This document shows positions 19,855 to 28,357 of a stretch of 64,000 nucleotides of DNA, piece by piece. The notes under the pieces are model-generated. The model saw nothing but the letters and a program-made list of their open reading frames with translations. It did no database searches and had not been told where the DNA came from. The DNA is from Pseudorhodobacter sp. E13 (GTDB lineage Bacteria > Pseudomonadota > Alphaproteobacteria > Rhodobacterales > Rhodobacteraceae): positions 124,001 to 188,000 of the forward strand of contig NZ_RPEN01000158.1 in assembly GCF_003991405.1 (NCBI RefSeq), given 5' to 3'. The translations under genes were made by a program, and so were the position numbers. Each line of letters starts with the position of its first letter. Within the stretch, counting starts at the first letter, position 1.

Positions 19855-19893
19855 TTTCTCCTGAAACAATATATAACTTAATTTCAGAAGAAA
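19855..19893. promoter_or_regulatory. Likely autoregulatory operator of the RES/Xre module
   Basis: TTTCTCCTGAAA (19855-19866) and TTTCAGAAGAAA (19882-19893) form a 12-bp inverted repeat with one mismatch and a 15-base AT-rich spacer. One arm covers the ribosome site of the antitoxin and the other lies in the promoter spacer, so a bound HTH dimer would block both transcription and initiation. Confidence 0.65.
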
Positions 19894-19898
19894 TTCAA
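19870..19898 (-). promoter_or_regulatory. Sigma-70-type promoter of the RES/Xre module
   Basis: On the minus strand TTGAAT (19893-19898) and TATATA (19870-19875) are separated by exactly 17 bases, about 20 bases upstream of the antitoxin start. It overlaps the inverted repeat and is one of the most AT-rich spots of the window. Confidence 0.7.
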
Positions 19899-19904
19899 GC
19901 ACCC

Positions 19905-21146
19905 CTAGCGCGCTGAAAGCGCCCGCGTCGCGGCCAGCACGCCGCCTTCGCCATGTGCGATGCCCAAGGCTTGCATGCCGGTTTCCATCACGCCCAGCAC
20001 GCCCAGCGTCATATGGGCGCTGACATGGCCCATATGCGCCACCCGCAAAAAGCCGTGCCACGCCGGATCGCCCGGCATCGCCATGCCCAGCCCGATGCCC
20101 AGCGTCACCCCGGCCTGTTGTTCGCACCATTGGCGCAGGCGCGTGGCATCATTGCCACCAATGCGCGCGGCGGTGACGGACCAGCCGCGATCCGACGCTT
20201 TTGCCACATTCATCGCGATATTGGGGTTGCCGCTGTGCCATGTGTCAAAAGCGGCCCAAACCGCCCCCGCCAGCGCGCGATGCCGCGCCCAGACGTTTTC
20301 CAGCCGCTCCTCGTCCAGCATGGTCAGCGCCTCATCCAGCCCATAGAGATGATGCGTGGGGGCGGTGCCGCAGAAAAATTGCCAGAACTCGGTGCCAAAG
20401 GCCCGCGGCTCCCAATCCCAATAGGGGGTGCGCAGGTCATTGCCGCGGCAGCGCTCTCGCGCCTTGTCGGAAAACCACAGAAATCCAAGGCCCGGCGGTG
20501 TCATCAGCCCCTTTTGGCTGGCAGCGACCGTCAGATCGACGCCCCAGTCATCCATCCGGTATTCATCGCAGCCAAGGCTGGCGATGCAGTCAATCGCCAA
20601 AAGCGCGGGGTGGCCCACGGCATCCAGCACCGCGCGCAGCGCCTGCACATTGGTCTTGATGGAACTGGAGGTATCAACCTGCGTCGCCAACACGGCCTTG
20701 ATCTTATGCGCGCTGTCGGCACGCAACGCCGCCTCTATCCGCGCCAGATCAACGGGAGAGGATTTGCCGAAATCCAGCACCTCGACATCCACCCCCATGG
20801 CCCGCGCCGATTCCGACCAGCCGATACCAAACCGCCCCACCGCCAGCACCAGCGCCTTGTCCCCCCGGCTGAACAGATTGGCATTCGCCGCTTCCCATGC
20901 CGCATGGCCGTTGCCGATATAGATGGCACAATGCTGGGACGTGCGCGCCACGGCCCGCAGGCGCGGCCAGATCGTGGCAACCTTGTCATGCAGCTCCCCC
21001 TCATAAATATTCGGCGCGGCGCGGTGCATGGCACGCAACACCCGGTCGGGCATCACCGAAGGGCCGGGAATGGCCAGATAGGGGCGGCCATGGGCCAAAG
21101 TGGCGGCGGGGAATGGGGCGGCATGCATGGTAGAGGCGGGTTTCAT
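19905..21146 (-). CDS. Class V aminotransferase (alanine/serine-glyoxylate type)
   Basis: A 413-residue PLP enzyme from the ATG at 21146; a TTG seven codons upstream is possible. It begins the fold with YLAIPGPSVMPDRVLRAMHR, typical of alanine-, serine- or aspartate-glyoxylate aminotransferases. The PLP lysine lies in AASQKGLMTPPGLGF near residue 205. Members convert glyoxylate to glycine or serve photorespiration-like or serine-cycle steps; the exact donor is not predictable. It lies upstream of the antitoxin gene on the same strand. Confidence 0.9.
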   Translation of the reverse strand: MKPASTMHAAPFPAATLAHGRPYLAIPGPSVMPDRVLRAMHRAAPNIYEGELHDKVATIWPRLRAVARTSQHCAIYIGNGHAAWEAANANLFSRGDKALVLAVGRFGIGWSESARAMGVDVEVLDFGKSSPVDLARIEAALRADSAHKIKAVLATQVDTSSSIKTNVQALRAVLDAVGHPALLAIDCIASLGCDEYRMDDWGVDLTVAASQKGLMTPPGLGFLWFSDKARERCRGNDLRTPYWDWEPRAFGTEFWQFFCGTAPTHHLYGLDEALTMLDEERLENVWARHRALAGAVWAAFDTWHSGNPNIAMNVAKASDRGWSVTAARIGGNDATRLRQWCEQQAGVTLGIGLGMAMPGDPAWHGFLRVAHMGHVSAHMTLGVLGVMETGMQALGIAHGEGGVLAATRALSAR

Positions 21147-21299
21147 CAGGGCGGTTCTTTCCTGCAAAGCGATTGCCCAAAGTGCTAGGCCCCGCCATGC
21201 CCAAGGTCAAGCGCGCTCCCATCGAAAACCCCGCGCCTTGCGGCCCGCCGCCAATCCGGGATACACCAGCCCCAACTGCTCCTTAGATCTGGCACCACA

Positions 21300-23057
21300 G
21301 TGACCCAAAAAGCGCCTTTGAACCCATATCGTTCCTCCCAGCTTTTCGGGCGGCTGTGGCGGGGGTATCTGTATCGCTATCGCTGGCTGATGGCGCTGGT
21401 CTTTGGTGTCATGATGATCGAGGGGGGCACTTTGGGCGCGCTGAGCTACATGCTCAAGCCGCTGTTTGACAAGGTGTTTTCCGATGGCGGAGAAGCGGCG
21501 CTGATCTGGGTTGGCTTTGGGATTCTGGGCCTGTTCGTGCTGCGGGCAATTACTTCGATCACCTCAAAGACCTTGTTGACCATCATCGCGCAGCGCTCCT
21601 CCTCGGCGATGCAGGTGGATTTGCTGCGTCATATCCTGACCTTGGACGCGAGCTTTTTCCAAACCAATCCCCCCGGCGCGCTGATAGAGCGGGTGCAAGG
21701 CGACACTATGGCCGTGCAAGGGGTCTGGTCGACCGTGATCATGGGGGTCGGGCGCGATACGATTTCGCTGATCGGGCTGTTTGCCGTTGCCATCGCGATT
21801 GATCCGGTCTGGACCTTGGCCGCGATGATAGGTGCGCCGCTGTTGATCGCCCCGGCCCTGATCGTCCAGCGCTATATCCGGCGCAAGACCGCCGCCATGC
21901 GGAATGAGGCGGGCAACCGCGCCACCCGTCTGGATGAGGTGTTTCACGGTATTCAGGCGGTCAAGCTGAACGGGATGGAGGCTTATCAGACCAGCCGTTT
22001 TGAAACCATCGTCAACCGGATCATCCGGGCTGAAATCCGCATGGCTATGGGGCGCTCAACCATCCCGGCCTTGATTGACGTGATCACCGGCATCGGCTTT
22101 TTCACCGTTCTGATGCTGGGCGGGTCGCAGATCATCAACGGCGAGCGGACGATCGGCGACTTCATGGCCTTCTTTTCCGCGATGGCGCTGACATTTCAAC
22201 CGTTGCGGCGCATGGGTGATATGGCTGGGTTCTGGCAAGTTGCGGCAGCAAGCCTGGAGCGTCTGTTCCACCTGTTTGATACCCATCCCGCCCCGCGCCC
22301 GGCGGCAACGGGCCGCCTGCCCGACCCGAACCGCGCGCCGCAGATCGTGCTGCAAGACATTCAGTTCAGCTATGGCGAAAACCCGGTGCTGCGCGGGCTC
22401 AGCTTTACCGCCGAGGCGGGCAAGATCACCGCTTTGGTCGGGGCCTCGGGCGCGGGCAAAAGCACCGTGTTCAACCTGCTGACAGCGATGGCCCTGCCGC
22501 AATCGGGGCAGATTTTGCTGGATGGGGTGGATATCGGCACTTTGGCCCTGCCTGATCTGCGCAGCCAGTTTGCCGTGGTAACGCAGGATGCCGCGCTGTT
22601 TGATGAAACCATCCGCGAAAATATCGCACTTGGCCATGATCTGCCCGAAGCAGAGTTGCGCGCCGCGATGGATGCGGCCCATGTGTCCGAATTCGTCAAT
22701 GTTCTGCCCCGCGGGCTGGACAGCCCGGCCGGGCCGCGCGGCTCTGGCCTGTCGGGGGGGCAGCGGCAGCGCGTGGCCATTGCCCGCGCCCTGCTGCGCG
22801 ATACGCCTGTGCTGCTGCTGGACGAGGCGACAAGCGCGCTGGACGCCCAATCCGAGGCCCTGGTGGCCGAGGCGCTGTCCAAGGCCGCACGGGGCCGCAC
22901 AACGCTTGTCATCGCGCACAGGCTGGCCACCATTCGCGATGCCGATTGCATCGTGGTGATGGATCAGGGCCGCGCCGTTGACAGCGGCACGCATGAGGAA
23001 TTGCTGGGCCGCTCCGGGCTCTATGCCAATCTGTGCAAATTGCAGTTTCAGGCGTGA
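21300..23057 (+). CDS. ABC exporter, fused membrane and ATPase domains (MsbA type)
   Basis: A 585-residue half-transporter that would act as a homodimer. The six-helix membrane domain spans residues about 20-320; the ATPase domain has Walker A GASGAGKST (near 381), signature LSGGQRQR, Walker B VLLLDEATSALD and switch IAHRLAT. Sequence type resembles MsbA/lipid A exporters, so lipid or drug export is likely, but homology alone does not fix the substrate. The start is GTG at 21300 with no clear ribosome site; the next in-frame Met would cut into the first helix. Confidence 0.9.
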   Translation: MTQKAPLNPYRSSQLFGRLWRGYLYRYRWLMALVFGVMMIEGGTLGALSYMLKPLFDKVFSDGGEAALIWVGFGILGLFVLRAITSITSKTLLTIIAQRSSSAMQVDLLRHILTLDASFFQTNPPGALIERVQGDTMAVQGVWSTVIMGVGRDTISLIGLFAVAIAIDPVWTLAAMIGAPLLIAPALIVQRYIRRKTAAMRNEAGNRATRLDEVFHGIQAVKLNGMEAYQTSRFETIVNRIIRAEIRMAMGRSTIPALIDVITGIGFFTVLMLGGSQIINGERTIGDFMAFFSAMALTFQPLRRMGDMAGFWQVAAASLERLFHLFDTHPAPRPAATGRLPDPNRAPQIVLQDIQFSYGENPVLRGLSFTAEAGKITALVGASGAGKSTVFNLLTAMALPQSGQILLDGVDIGTLALPDLRSQFAVVTQDAALFDETIRENIALGHDLPEAELRAAMDAAHVSEFVNVLPRGLDSPAGPRGSGLSGGQRQRVAIARALLRDTPVLLLDEATSALDAQSEALVAEALSKAARGRTTLVIAHRLATIRDADCIVVMDQGRAVDSGTHEELLGRSGLYANLCKLQFQA

Positions 23058-23111
23058 ACCGGTTGCGGCCTTTCGCGTCCGGCCTATAGTTCTGCCGAAA
23101 GGAGAATGGAC

Positions 23112-23882
23112 ATGATCGGGGAAGAAGCAGACGCCCGCCTGTTGGCCAGTGTGACCGGCAAAGATGCCCTAGGTTTCCTACAAGGGCTGGTGACGAATGA
23201 TGTCTTGCCGCTTGGCCGCGCGCCGGGGTTGGTCTGGACCGGGTTTCTGTCGCCGCAGGGCAAATATCTGGCCGATTTCTTTGTCGTCAACACGGCAGAG
23301 ACCTTGCTGCTGGACCTGCCGTTGCTGATGGCCGAGGATGTTCTGAAACGGCTTGGCATGTATCGGCTGCGCGCCGATGTGCAACTGACCCCTCAACCCG
23401 GCCTGCATGTGACCTGCGGCCTTGGCACCGCGCCGGACGCAGGTTTCGCCGACCCGCGCCACCCTGCCCTTGGCTGGCGGCACTATGGCACGGCCAAAGG
23501 CGGCCCGATGCGCATTGATTGGCAGGACCTGCGCGTCAAACATCTGATCCCCGAGGCCAATCTGGAACTGATCCCCAACGAAAGCTACATCCTTGAATGG
23601 GGGTTTGAGCGTTTGCATGGCGTCGATTTCCGCAAGGGCTGCTATGTCGGCCAAGAGGTGACGGCCCGCATGAAGCACAAGACCGAGTTGCGCAAAGGCA
23701 TTGCGCGGATTGCGGTCTCCAGGATGGTGGGGATTGGGGCCGAGATCACGGCAGATGGCAAAGCGGTGGGACAGGTGTTCACCCAAAGTGGCGGCGAAGC
23801 CATCGCCCATCTGCGCTTTGACCGGGTGACAGACGACATGATGGCCGGCGATGCCGAGGTGCGTTTCCTCGGCACCGCATAG
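23112..23882 (+). CDS. ygfZ: YgfZ/GcvT-like folate-binding protein
   Basis: A 256-residue tetrahydrofolate-binding protein of the YgfZ/IBA57 family, which assists assembly or repair of iron-sulfur enzymes. The signature KGCYVGQEVTAR lies near residue 176. The start at 23112 is chosen because AAAGGAG (23098-23104) is seven bases away, while the ATG at 23106 is too close. It follows the exporter gene by 54 bases and ends seven bases from convergent efp. Confidence 0.9.
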   Translation: MIGEEADARLLASVTGKDALGFLQGLVTNDVLPLGRAPGLVWTGFLSPQGKYLADFFVVNTAETLLLDLPLLMAEDVLKRLGMYRLRADVQLTPQPGLHVTCGLGTAPDAGFADPRHPALGWRHYGTAKGGPMRIDWQDLRVKHLIPEANLELIPNESYILEWGFERLHGVDFRKGCYVGQEVTARMKHKTELRKGIARIAVSRMVGIGAEITADGKAVGQVFTQSGGEAIAHLRFDRVTDDMMAGDAEVRFLGTA

Positions 23883-23888
23883 CCCTTT

Positions 23889-24452
23889 TCAGGCGCGTTC
23901 GGAATATTCCATCAATTCCGTGTGAACGATGATCTCTTCATCCACGCCGATAAACGGCGGGATCATGATGCGCACACCATTGTCGAGGATCGCCGGTTTG
24001 AAGCTGTTGGCGGCGGTTTGCCCCTTTTGCACCGGTTCGGTTTCCACGATCCGGCACTTTACCTTTTGCGGCAGCCGCATCGACAGCGCCTCTTCGCCGT
24101 AATATTCCACCGTCGCCATCATGCCATCTTGCAAGAAGGGGCGGCGGTCGCCCAAAAGGTCGGCCGGCAGTTCGATCTGCTCAAATGTCTCATTGTCCAT
24201 GAACACCAACATTCCATCGGTTTCATAGAGGAATTGCTGGTCTTTATTCTCCAGCGAGACGCGTTCCACCTTGTCTTCGGACCGGAACCGCTCATTCAGC
24301 TTGCGCCCATCGCGGAGGTTTTTCAGCTCCACCTGCGCAAAAGCGCCGCCTTTGCCGGGCTTCACAATATTCACTTTGACCGCTGCCCAAAGGCCCGCGT
24401 CATGTTCCAGCACAAAGCCGGGCTTTATTTCGTTACCGTTGATCTTGGGCAT
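23889..24452 (-). CDS. efp: Elongation factor P
   Basis: A 187-residue factor that prevents ribosome stalling at proline runs. Three beta domains match EF-P length. The loop tip reads KPGKGGAF, with lysine at position 34, the residue beta-lysylated by EpmA/EpmB in E. coli; no epmA or epmB is in the window. The C-terminus MEYSERA is slightly reduced. It diverges from a small conserved gene with 213 bases between. Confidence 0.97.
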   Translation of the reverse strand: MPKINGNEIKPGFVLEHDAGLWAAVKVNIVKPGKGGAFAQVELKNLRDGRKLNERFRSEDKVERVSLENKDQQFLYETDGMLVFMDNETFEQIELPADLLGDRRPFLQDGMMATVEYYGEEALSMRLPQKVKCRIVETEPVQKGQTAANSFKPAILDNGVRIMIPPFIGVDEEIIVHTELMEYSERA

Positions 24453-24495
24453 TATGACAAAACCTTGTCGAAAAGTTGAAGGGATTTAGAAAGCC

Positions 24496-24524
24496 CCTAT
24501 ATATACCCCTGTTAGCGCCGACAA
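24496..24524 (-). promoter_or_regulatory. Candidate efp promoter
   Basis: On the minus strand TTGTCG (24519-24524) and TATAGG (24496-24501) are 17 bases apart, within a run of TATATA, about 45 bases upstream of efp. The match is fair; an alternative TATATA with a 15-base spacer overlaps it. Confidence 0.4.
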
Positions 24525-24665
24525 GCTTACAAGATACGGTAGTCTCGACCTTGAGCCATGCGTTCAGCGCATGAGAGGTATGCGTAAAGGGGGATGCCGA
24601 ATCGTGTGGAAATAGTCATATTGCGCGGACGTCAAAAAACGCAAGAGCAAGAATAGGACGACCTG

Positions 24666-24986
24666 ATGCTGGATTTCGTGGATGGAACCGCTTTCAACTT
24701 TGAACAAGGGCAGCGCGCGCGCAAGCTCTTTGCTGCCGTGGTTCTGGCAGCCTTGGATGATGCCATCGCGGATGACAAGAAATATGGGAATGGCCCTGAT
24801 CAAATCGCCCGCTGGGCACGGTCGCGCGACGGGCGCGAAGTGCTGTCCTGCGCGGGCATTGATCCGAACGAGCGTGTGGTCAAAGGCTTGATGGAATTCG
24901 TTTCCAAAGGCATCCGCACCTCTGTCGCCTTGTCCCGCGAGGAATCAGAGCGCCGCAACGCGCTGGAGCAGGCTGAAGCAGCCTAA
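24666..24986 (+). CDS. Small conserved protein, DUF6280-like
   Basis: A 106-residue soluble protein of unknown function. I recognise the pattern RARKLFAAVVLAALDDAIADDKK-type N-terminal helix and RWARSRDGREVLSCAGIDP as a short Rhodobacterales-conserved family (named DUF6280 as I recall). It is helical and charged with no signal or membrane segment. A GxG-free, motif-poor protein like this gives no enzyme hint. A strong terminator at 25008-25038 closes the transcript, so it is a single-gene unit divergent from efp. Confidence 0.75.
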   Translation: MLDFVDGTAFNFEQGQRARKLFAAVVLAALDDAIADDKKYGNGPDQIARWARSRDGREVLSCAGIDPNERVVKGLMEFVSKGIRTSVALSREESERRNALEQAEAA

Positions 24987-25007
24987 GCTCTCTAGGTTCA
25001 CAACGAC

Positions 25008-25038
25008 AAAACGCGCCCTCTGCTCGGGCGCGTTTTTT
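25008..25038 (+). terminator. Rho-independent terminator
   Basis: AAAACGCGCCC and GGGCGCGTTTT form an 11-bp perfect stem with a 7-base loop and a T6 run, 21 bases after the DUF6280-like stop. It also faces the convergent gene ending at 25084. Confidence 0.93.
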
Positions 25039-25083
25039 CATGTCTGGGGTGTGGCATTTCGCGTGGCCGCAAATGGCCGGGCC

Positions 25084-26079
25084 TTAGTCAAAATCCCGCG
25101 CGGTCAGGGCGCGGTTGATCTCGGCCCGCACCAGTTTGCGCACATTGCGGGTGATGCGCTCGCCCAAAGTGCCGCTCAACTCCTCGCGGATCAGGTCGCG
25201 CACCAGATCGCGCAGCACGGTTTCATCAAAATAGCCCTCATCCTCGGCAAACAGGTCGGGGTCGGGCGTTGCCTTGCTGTCTTCGCGGGGCGGCGCCTCT
25301 GTGGCTTGGGCCTTGGCCTTGGCCTCTGCCTCTGCCTTGGCGGCGGCGGCGCGGGCCATGATCTCGGCCACGGCGGCGGCTTCGGCCTTGTCGGCCAGCG
25401 CACGGGCCACGGCATCGCGTTCGGCGGCCTCGACGCTATCGGCGACGACTTCGGCCTCCTCTACCCATTCCGGGGCCTTCCATGACATCGCAGACATCGG
25501 CGTGTCGCCGGTTTCCGGTTCCCACTCATCGGCATCATCATGGACGGCGGCCCCGATTTCGCTGACCACGCGGTTCAACTCTGTCGCGGCATCGGATTTG
25601 GGGGCGGATTTGGGGGCCGGTTTGGGCATATCCCAATCGGGCAATTCATGATCGACCTGCATCGGGGCCTCTTCGGGCAACCAATCCTCGGCCTCTGCAT
25701 CCGCTGTCGGTGCCGGGTCGACATCGTCCCAGTCCAATTCGGCGTCGTCGGCCTCTTCGCCAGAGGCTTGGGCGTCATCGGCAAAGGGGTCATCGCCGTG
25801 CTGATCATTCAGCGCTTGCGGGGCCGGGGCAACCGGGGCCGCGGCACTTGGGCGTGCCGGGGGCAGCGTTGCCTCTGCCTGCCCCACCACGCGCAGCGCA
25901 GGGGTCAGCAGCAGCTTGCCAGAGGCATCTGCCACTTTGGGCTTGGGCGCGGCGGTATCGGGGCCAGCGGATTTCTGTGCGGCAGGTGCAGGGGTCGCAG
26001 GCCGCAGGTCTTCAGACACCAGCCTGCGGATGGAGGACAGAACATCCTCAATTTCACCGGAACTCATAGGTTCTGACAT
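25084..26079 (-). CDS. PopZ-like/DUF2497-like acidic protein
   Basis: A 331-residue protein with three parts. The N-terminus (SSGEIEDVLSSIRRLVSED, residues about 6-24) resembles the short helix that opens PopZ and DUF2497 proteins. The middle (about 30-270) is disordered, acidic and rich in Ala, Pro, Asp and Glu. The C-terminal 45 residues (LRDLVRDLIREELSG and VRKLVRAEINRAL) form amphipathic helices as in the PopZ oligomerisation end. PopZ organises the cell pole in alphaproteobacteria; this role is inferred from layout, not from strong identity. It lies upstream of convergent small gene and after tolC. Confidence 0.6.
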   Translation of the reverse strand: MSEPMSSGEIEDVLSSIRRLVSEDLRPATPAPAAQKSAGPDTAAPKPKVADASGKLLLTPALRVVGQAEATLPPARPSAAAPVAPAPQALNDQHGDDPFADDAQASGEEADDAELDWDDVDPAPTADAEAEDWLPEEAPMQVDHELPDWDMPKPAPKSAPKSDAATELNRVVSEIGAAVHDDADEWEPETGDTPMSAMSWKAPEWVEEAEVVADSVEAAERDAVARALADKAEAAAVAEIMARAAAAKAEAEAKAKAQATEAPPREDSKATPDPDLFAEDEGYFDETVLRDLVRDLIREELSGTLGERITRNVRKLVRAEINRALTARDFD

Positions 26080-26201
26080 GATACCCTGCCCTTTATCCTC
26101 GCGTAAACTTTAGCGCCAAGCCTAAGCTGTGACAAGGAATAGGGCGGCATGCAGTTAACGATTTCCGATTAAATCAACAATTGTCGCCATTTGGGTGACA
26201 A

Positions 26202-27566
26202 TCAGTTGCCGATTGCTTTCAAAACCCGGTCCAAACGCTTCCCCTGCGACGAGGTCGCCGGCGCGTTTTTCACCGCGTTGTAATAGCCTTCGGGGTCATA
26301 GGTCGGGATTCCCAGTTTCAGGTGATCCACCGTCAACAGGCCCATTGCCGACAAAAGCGAATAAACCCCGATATACAGATTGGCCTCCGCGCTGAGCCGT
26401 GCGGTGCGGGCGTCCAGCAATTCCTGTTCCGCGTTCAGCACATCCAGCGTGGTGCGTGCGCCCAGCTTTGCCTCTTCGCGCACACCGTTATAAGCGGTCT
26501 GGGCCGAGCTAATCTGCCGGTCGCTGGCGGCGATGCCCGCGCGCGCCACCTCGATAGAGGACCAAGCCTGCCCGACGCCTTGTTCAATCACGCGGCCCAC
26601 CTGATGCAGGCCCGAACGCGCAGAATCACGCCGCGCCAAGGCCTGCCGATACAGCGACGAGCTGCGCCCGCCATTATACAGCGTCTGGTTCAACGTAAGA
26701 GAGAGGCCGAAATTGTCGGTATTCGCCGAATTATCGGTCAGGGTCGCCCCGCCCGTCAGGCTTGGACCCATATTCGCCTTGGCCAGCGCGATGCCAAATT
26801 CGGCGGCGGCCACCTCATGCTGCGTCTGACGAATGCGGGGATGACCGCGCAGCGCGATGGTTTTCGCCTCGGCCAGCGATTTTGCGGTGCTGGGGGCCTT
26901 GGGCAGGCGGCTCAGGCTTTTGGGGTAATGCCCGATCGCCAGCTTGTAATTTTCACGCGCGATGGCCAGATCACCCTGCGCCGAGGCCAGAACCGCCTGC
27001 GCCGAAGCAAGCTGCGCATCGGCAATCGCCACATCGGTCCGGGTGATTTCGCCGACCTCAAACCGGTCATTGGCAGCGCGCAATTCCTGATTGATCAGCC
27101 GCACATTGCCTTCGCGCAGCGCCACGGTGTCTTGCGCCTGTTGCAGCGTGACATAGGCTGACACTGCATTCAGCAGAACCTCTTGCTCTACATTCAGCAA
27201 GGTCTGACGTGCGGCCAGAACGGTTTCCTTCTGGGCGGCGATCGTGGCCGCATTGCGCCCGAAATCCAGCAGCGTCATTTCCGCCACCAGCGACAATGTC
27301 GCAGAAAGCCCATCAGCCGAGTCGCTGTTCAGATAGTCGGTATAACTTGCCCCCGCCCGCAGGGTCAGCGTGGGGCGCAGGCTGGCCACCGCTTGCGCCA
27401 CATCTTCATCGGCAGCCCGCAAAACGGCGCGGTTCTGATCCAGCAGATTTGACTGACGATAGGCCGCGATCAAGGCATCGGCCAGGCTTTCCGCCGAGGC
27501 AAGCTGCGGCACCCCCAGCACAGCCCCAAGAACCGCCACGCGCATCAACTTGCCAATAGATTTCAT
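26202..27566 (-). CDS. TolC family outer-membrane efflux channel
   Basis: A 454-residue outer-membrane channel protein with Sec signal (cleavage after ASA near residue 25). Two repeats of the OEP domain are visible, each with long coiled coils; ARTTLDVLNAEQELLDAR near residue 370 is a typical TolC signature. It would pair with an inner-membrane pump and adaptor for export; no pump is next to it, though the type-I or RND partner could be elsewhere. It starts 42 bases after the upstream PIMT-like gene, the same order seen in other Rhodobacteraceae as far as I recall. Confidence 0.93.
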   Translation of the reverse strand: MKSIGKLMRVAVLGAVLGVPQLASAESLADALIAAYRQSNLLDQNRAVLRAADEDVAQAVASLRPTLTLRAGASYTDYLNSDSADGLSATLSLVAEMTLLDFGRNAATIAAQKETVLAARQTLLNVEQEVLLNAVSAYVTLQQAQDTVALREGNVRLINQELRAANDRFEVGEITRTDVAIADAQLASAQAVLASAQGDLAIARENYKLAIGHYPKSLSRLPKAPSTAKSLAEAKTIALRGHPRIRQTQHEVAAAEFGIALAKANMGPSLTGGATLTDNSANTDNFGLSLTLNQTLYNGGRSSSLYRQALARRDSARSGLHQVGRVIEQGVGQAWSSIEVARAGIAASDRQISSAQTAYNGVREEAKLGARTTLDVLNAEQELLDARTARLSAEANLYIGVYSLLSAMGLLTVDHLKLGIPTYDPEGYYNAVKNAPATSSQGKRLDRVLKAIGN

Positions 27567-27607
27567 ACCTGCCGTCCCATTCTGTCAAAGCTTTGGCGTT
27601 ATACGCA

Positions 27608-28261
27608 TCAAAGCGCGAAAGCCGTCGCTTTTTCAAAGCCCGTCAAAACCGGGGCAGAGGCGTTGAACGCATAGCGCCATGTGACGCCCTGTTCAGACTT
27701 ATGCCCGATCCGCGCCACGCCAAGGCTGCCTTCCATGAAAATCGCGGCAATGCGGCCCGTGTCTTTCAACTGGGCCAGCAGCGCCTCGGGCACGGTTTCC
27801 ACCGCGCCCTGCACCAAGATCACGTCATAGGGGCCGTGCTTTGCGGCACCTTCCGCCAAAGGCGCGGCAAGAACGGCGGCATTATCAACCCCATGCGCCG
27901 ACAAACGGCCCTGCGCATCGGCGGCCATTGTGGCATCTTCTTCCACGGCCACAACCGCTTCGGCCAGACGCGCAACCACCGCTGTGGAATAGCCATAGCC
28001 ACAGCCCAGATCGAGCACGGCCTCATGCGGTTGCACATCCACCGCATCCAGCAGCTTGGCAAAGCTGCGCGGTTCCAGCATCACGCGCCCCTGCCCCAAG
28101 GACAGGTTCTTGCCGACATAGGCCGCCTCAAGCTGATCCGCGCCGACATAGGCCTCTCGCGGGACCGAAAGCATCGCTTCGATGATCGGAAACTTGGTCA
28201 CGTCAGACGGGCGCACCTGCGTATCGACCATCATGGTCCGACGAGCGGCAAAATCGGTCAT
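27608..28261 (-). CDS. PIMT-like S-adenosylmethionine methyltransferase
   Basis: A 217-residue protein of the isoaspartate methyltransferase fold. SAM motif I is LDLGCGYG (near residue 83). Where true PIMTs have GQTIS-x-P, this protein has GQGRVMLEP (residue 56 on), losing the active-site serine, so L-isoaspartate repair is doubtful. A genuine pcm is at 39180. The start at 28261 (MTDFAARRTMMVDTQVRP) is favoured by family pattern; 28273 is possible. It precedes tolC. Confidence 0.82.
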   Translation of the reverse strand: MTDFAARRTMMVDTQVRPSDVTKFPIIEAMLSVPREAYVGADQLEAAYVGKNLSLGQGRVMLEPRSFAKLLDAVDVQPHEAVLDLGCGYGYSTAVVARLAEAVVAVEEDATMAADAQGRLSAHGVDNAAVLAAPLAEGAAKHGPYDVILVQGAVETVPEALLAQLKDTGRIAAIFMEGSLGVARIGHKSEQGVTWRYAFNASAPVLTGFEKATAFAL

Positions 28262-28357
28262 GGCTGAACTCATTGGTTTAGTTGCTGTTGCCTTAGGTGA
28301 TGCCACAGAACCGCGCCATGGGCAACAGACGCTGCACCGCCGCTGACCGCTTTTATG

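Noticed and set aside
24557-24573. CATGCG-TTCAG-CGCATG inverted repeat between efp and the DUF6280-like gene
   Set aside because: It is only 6 bp with no nearby promoter match; too weak to call an operator.
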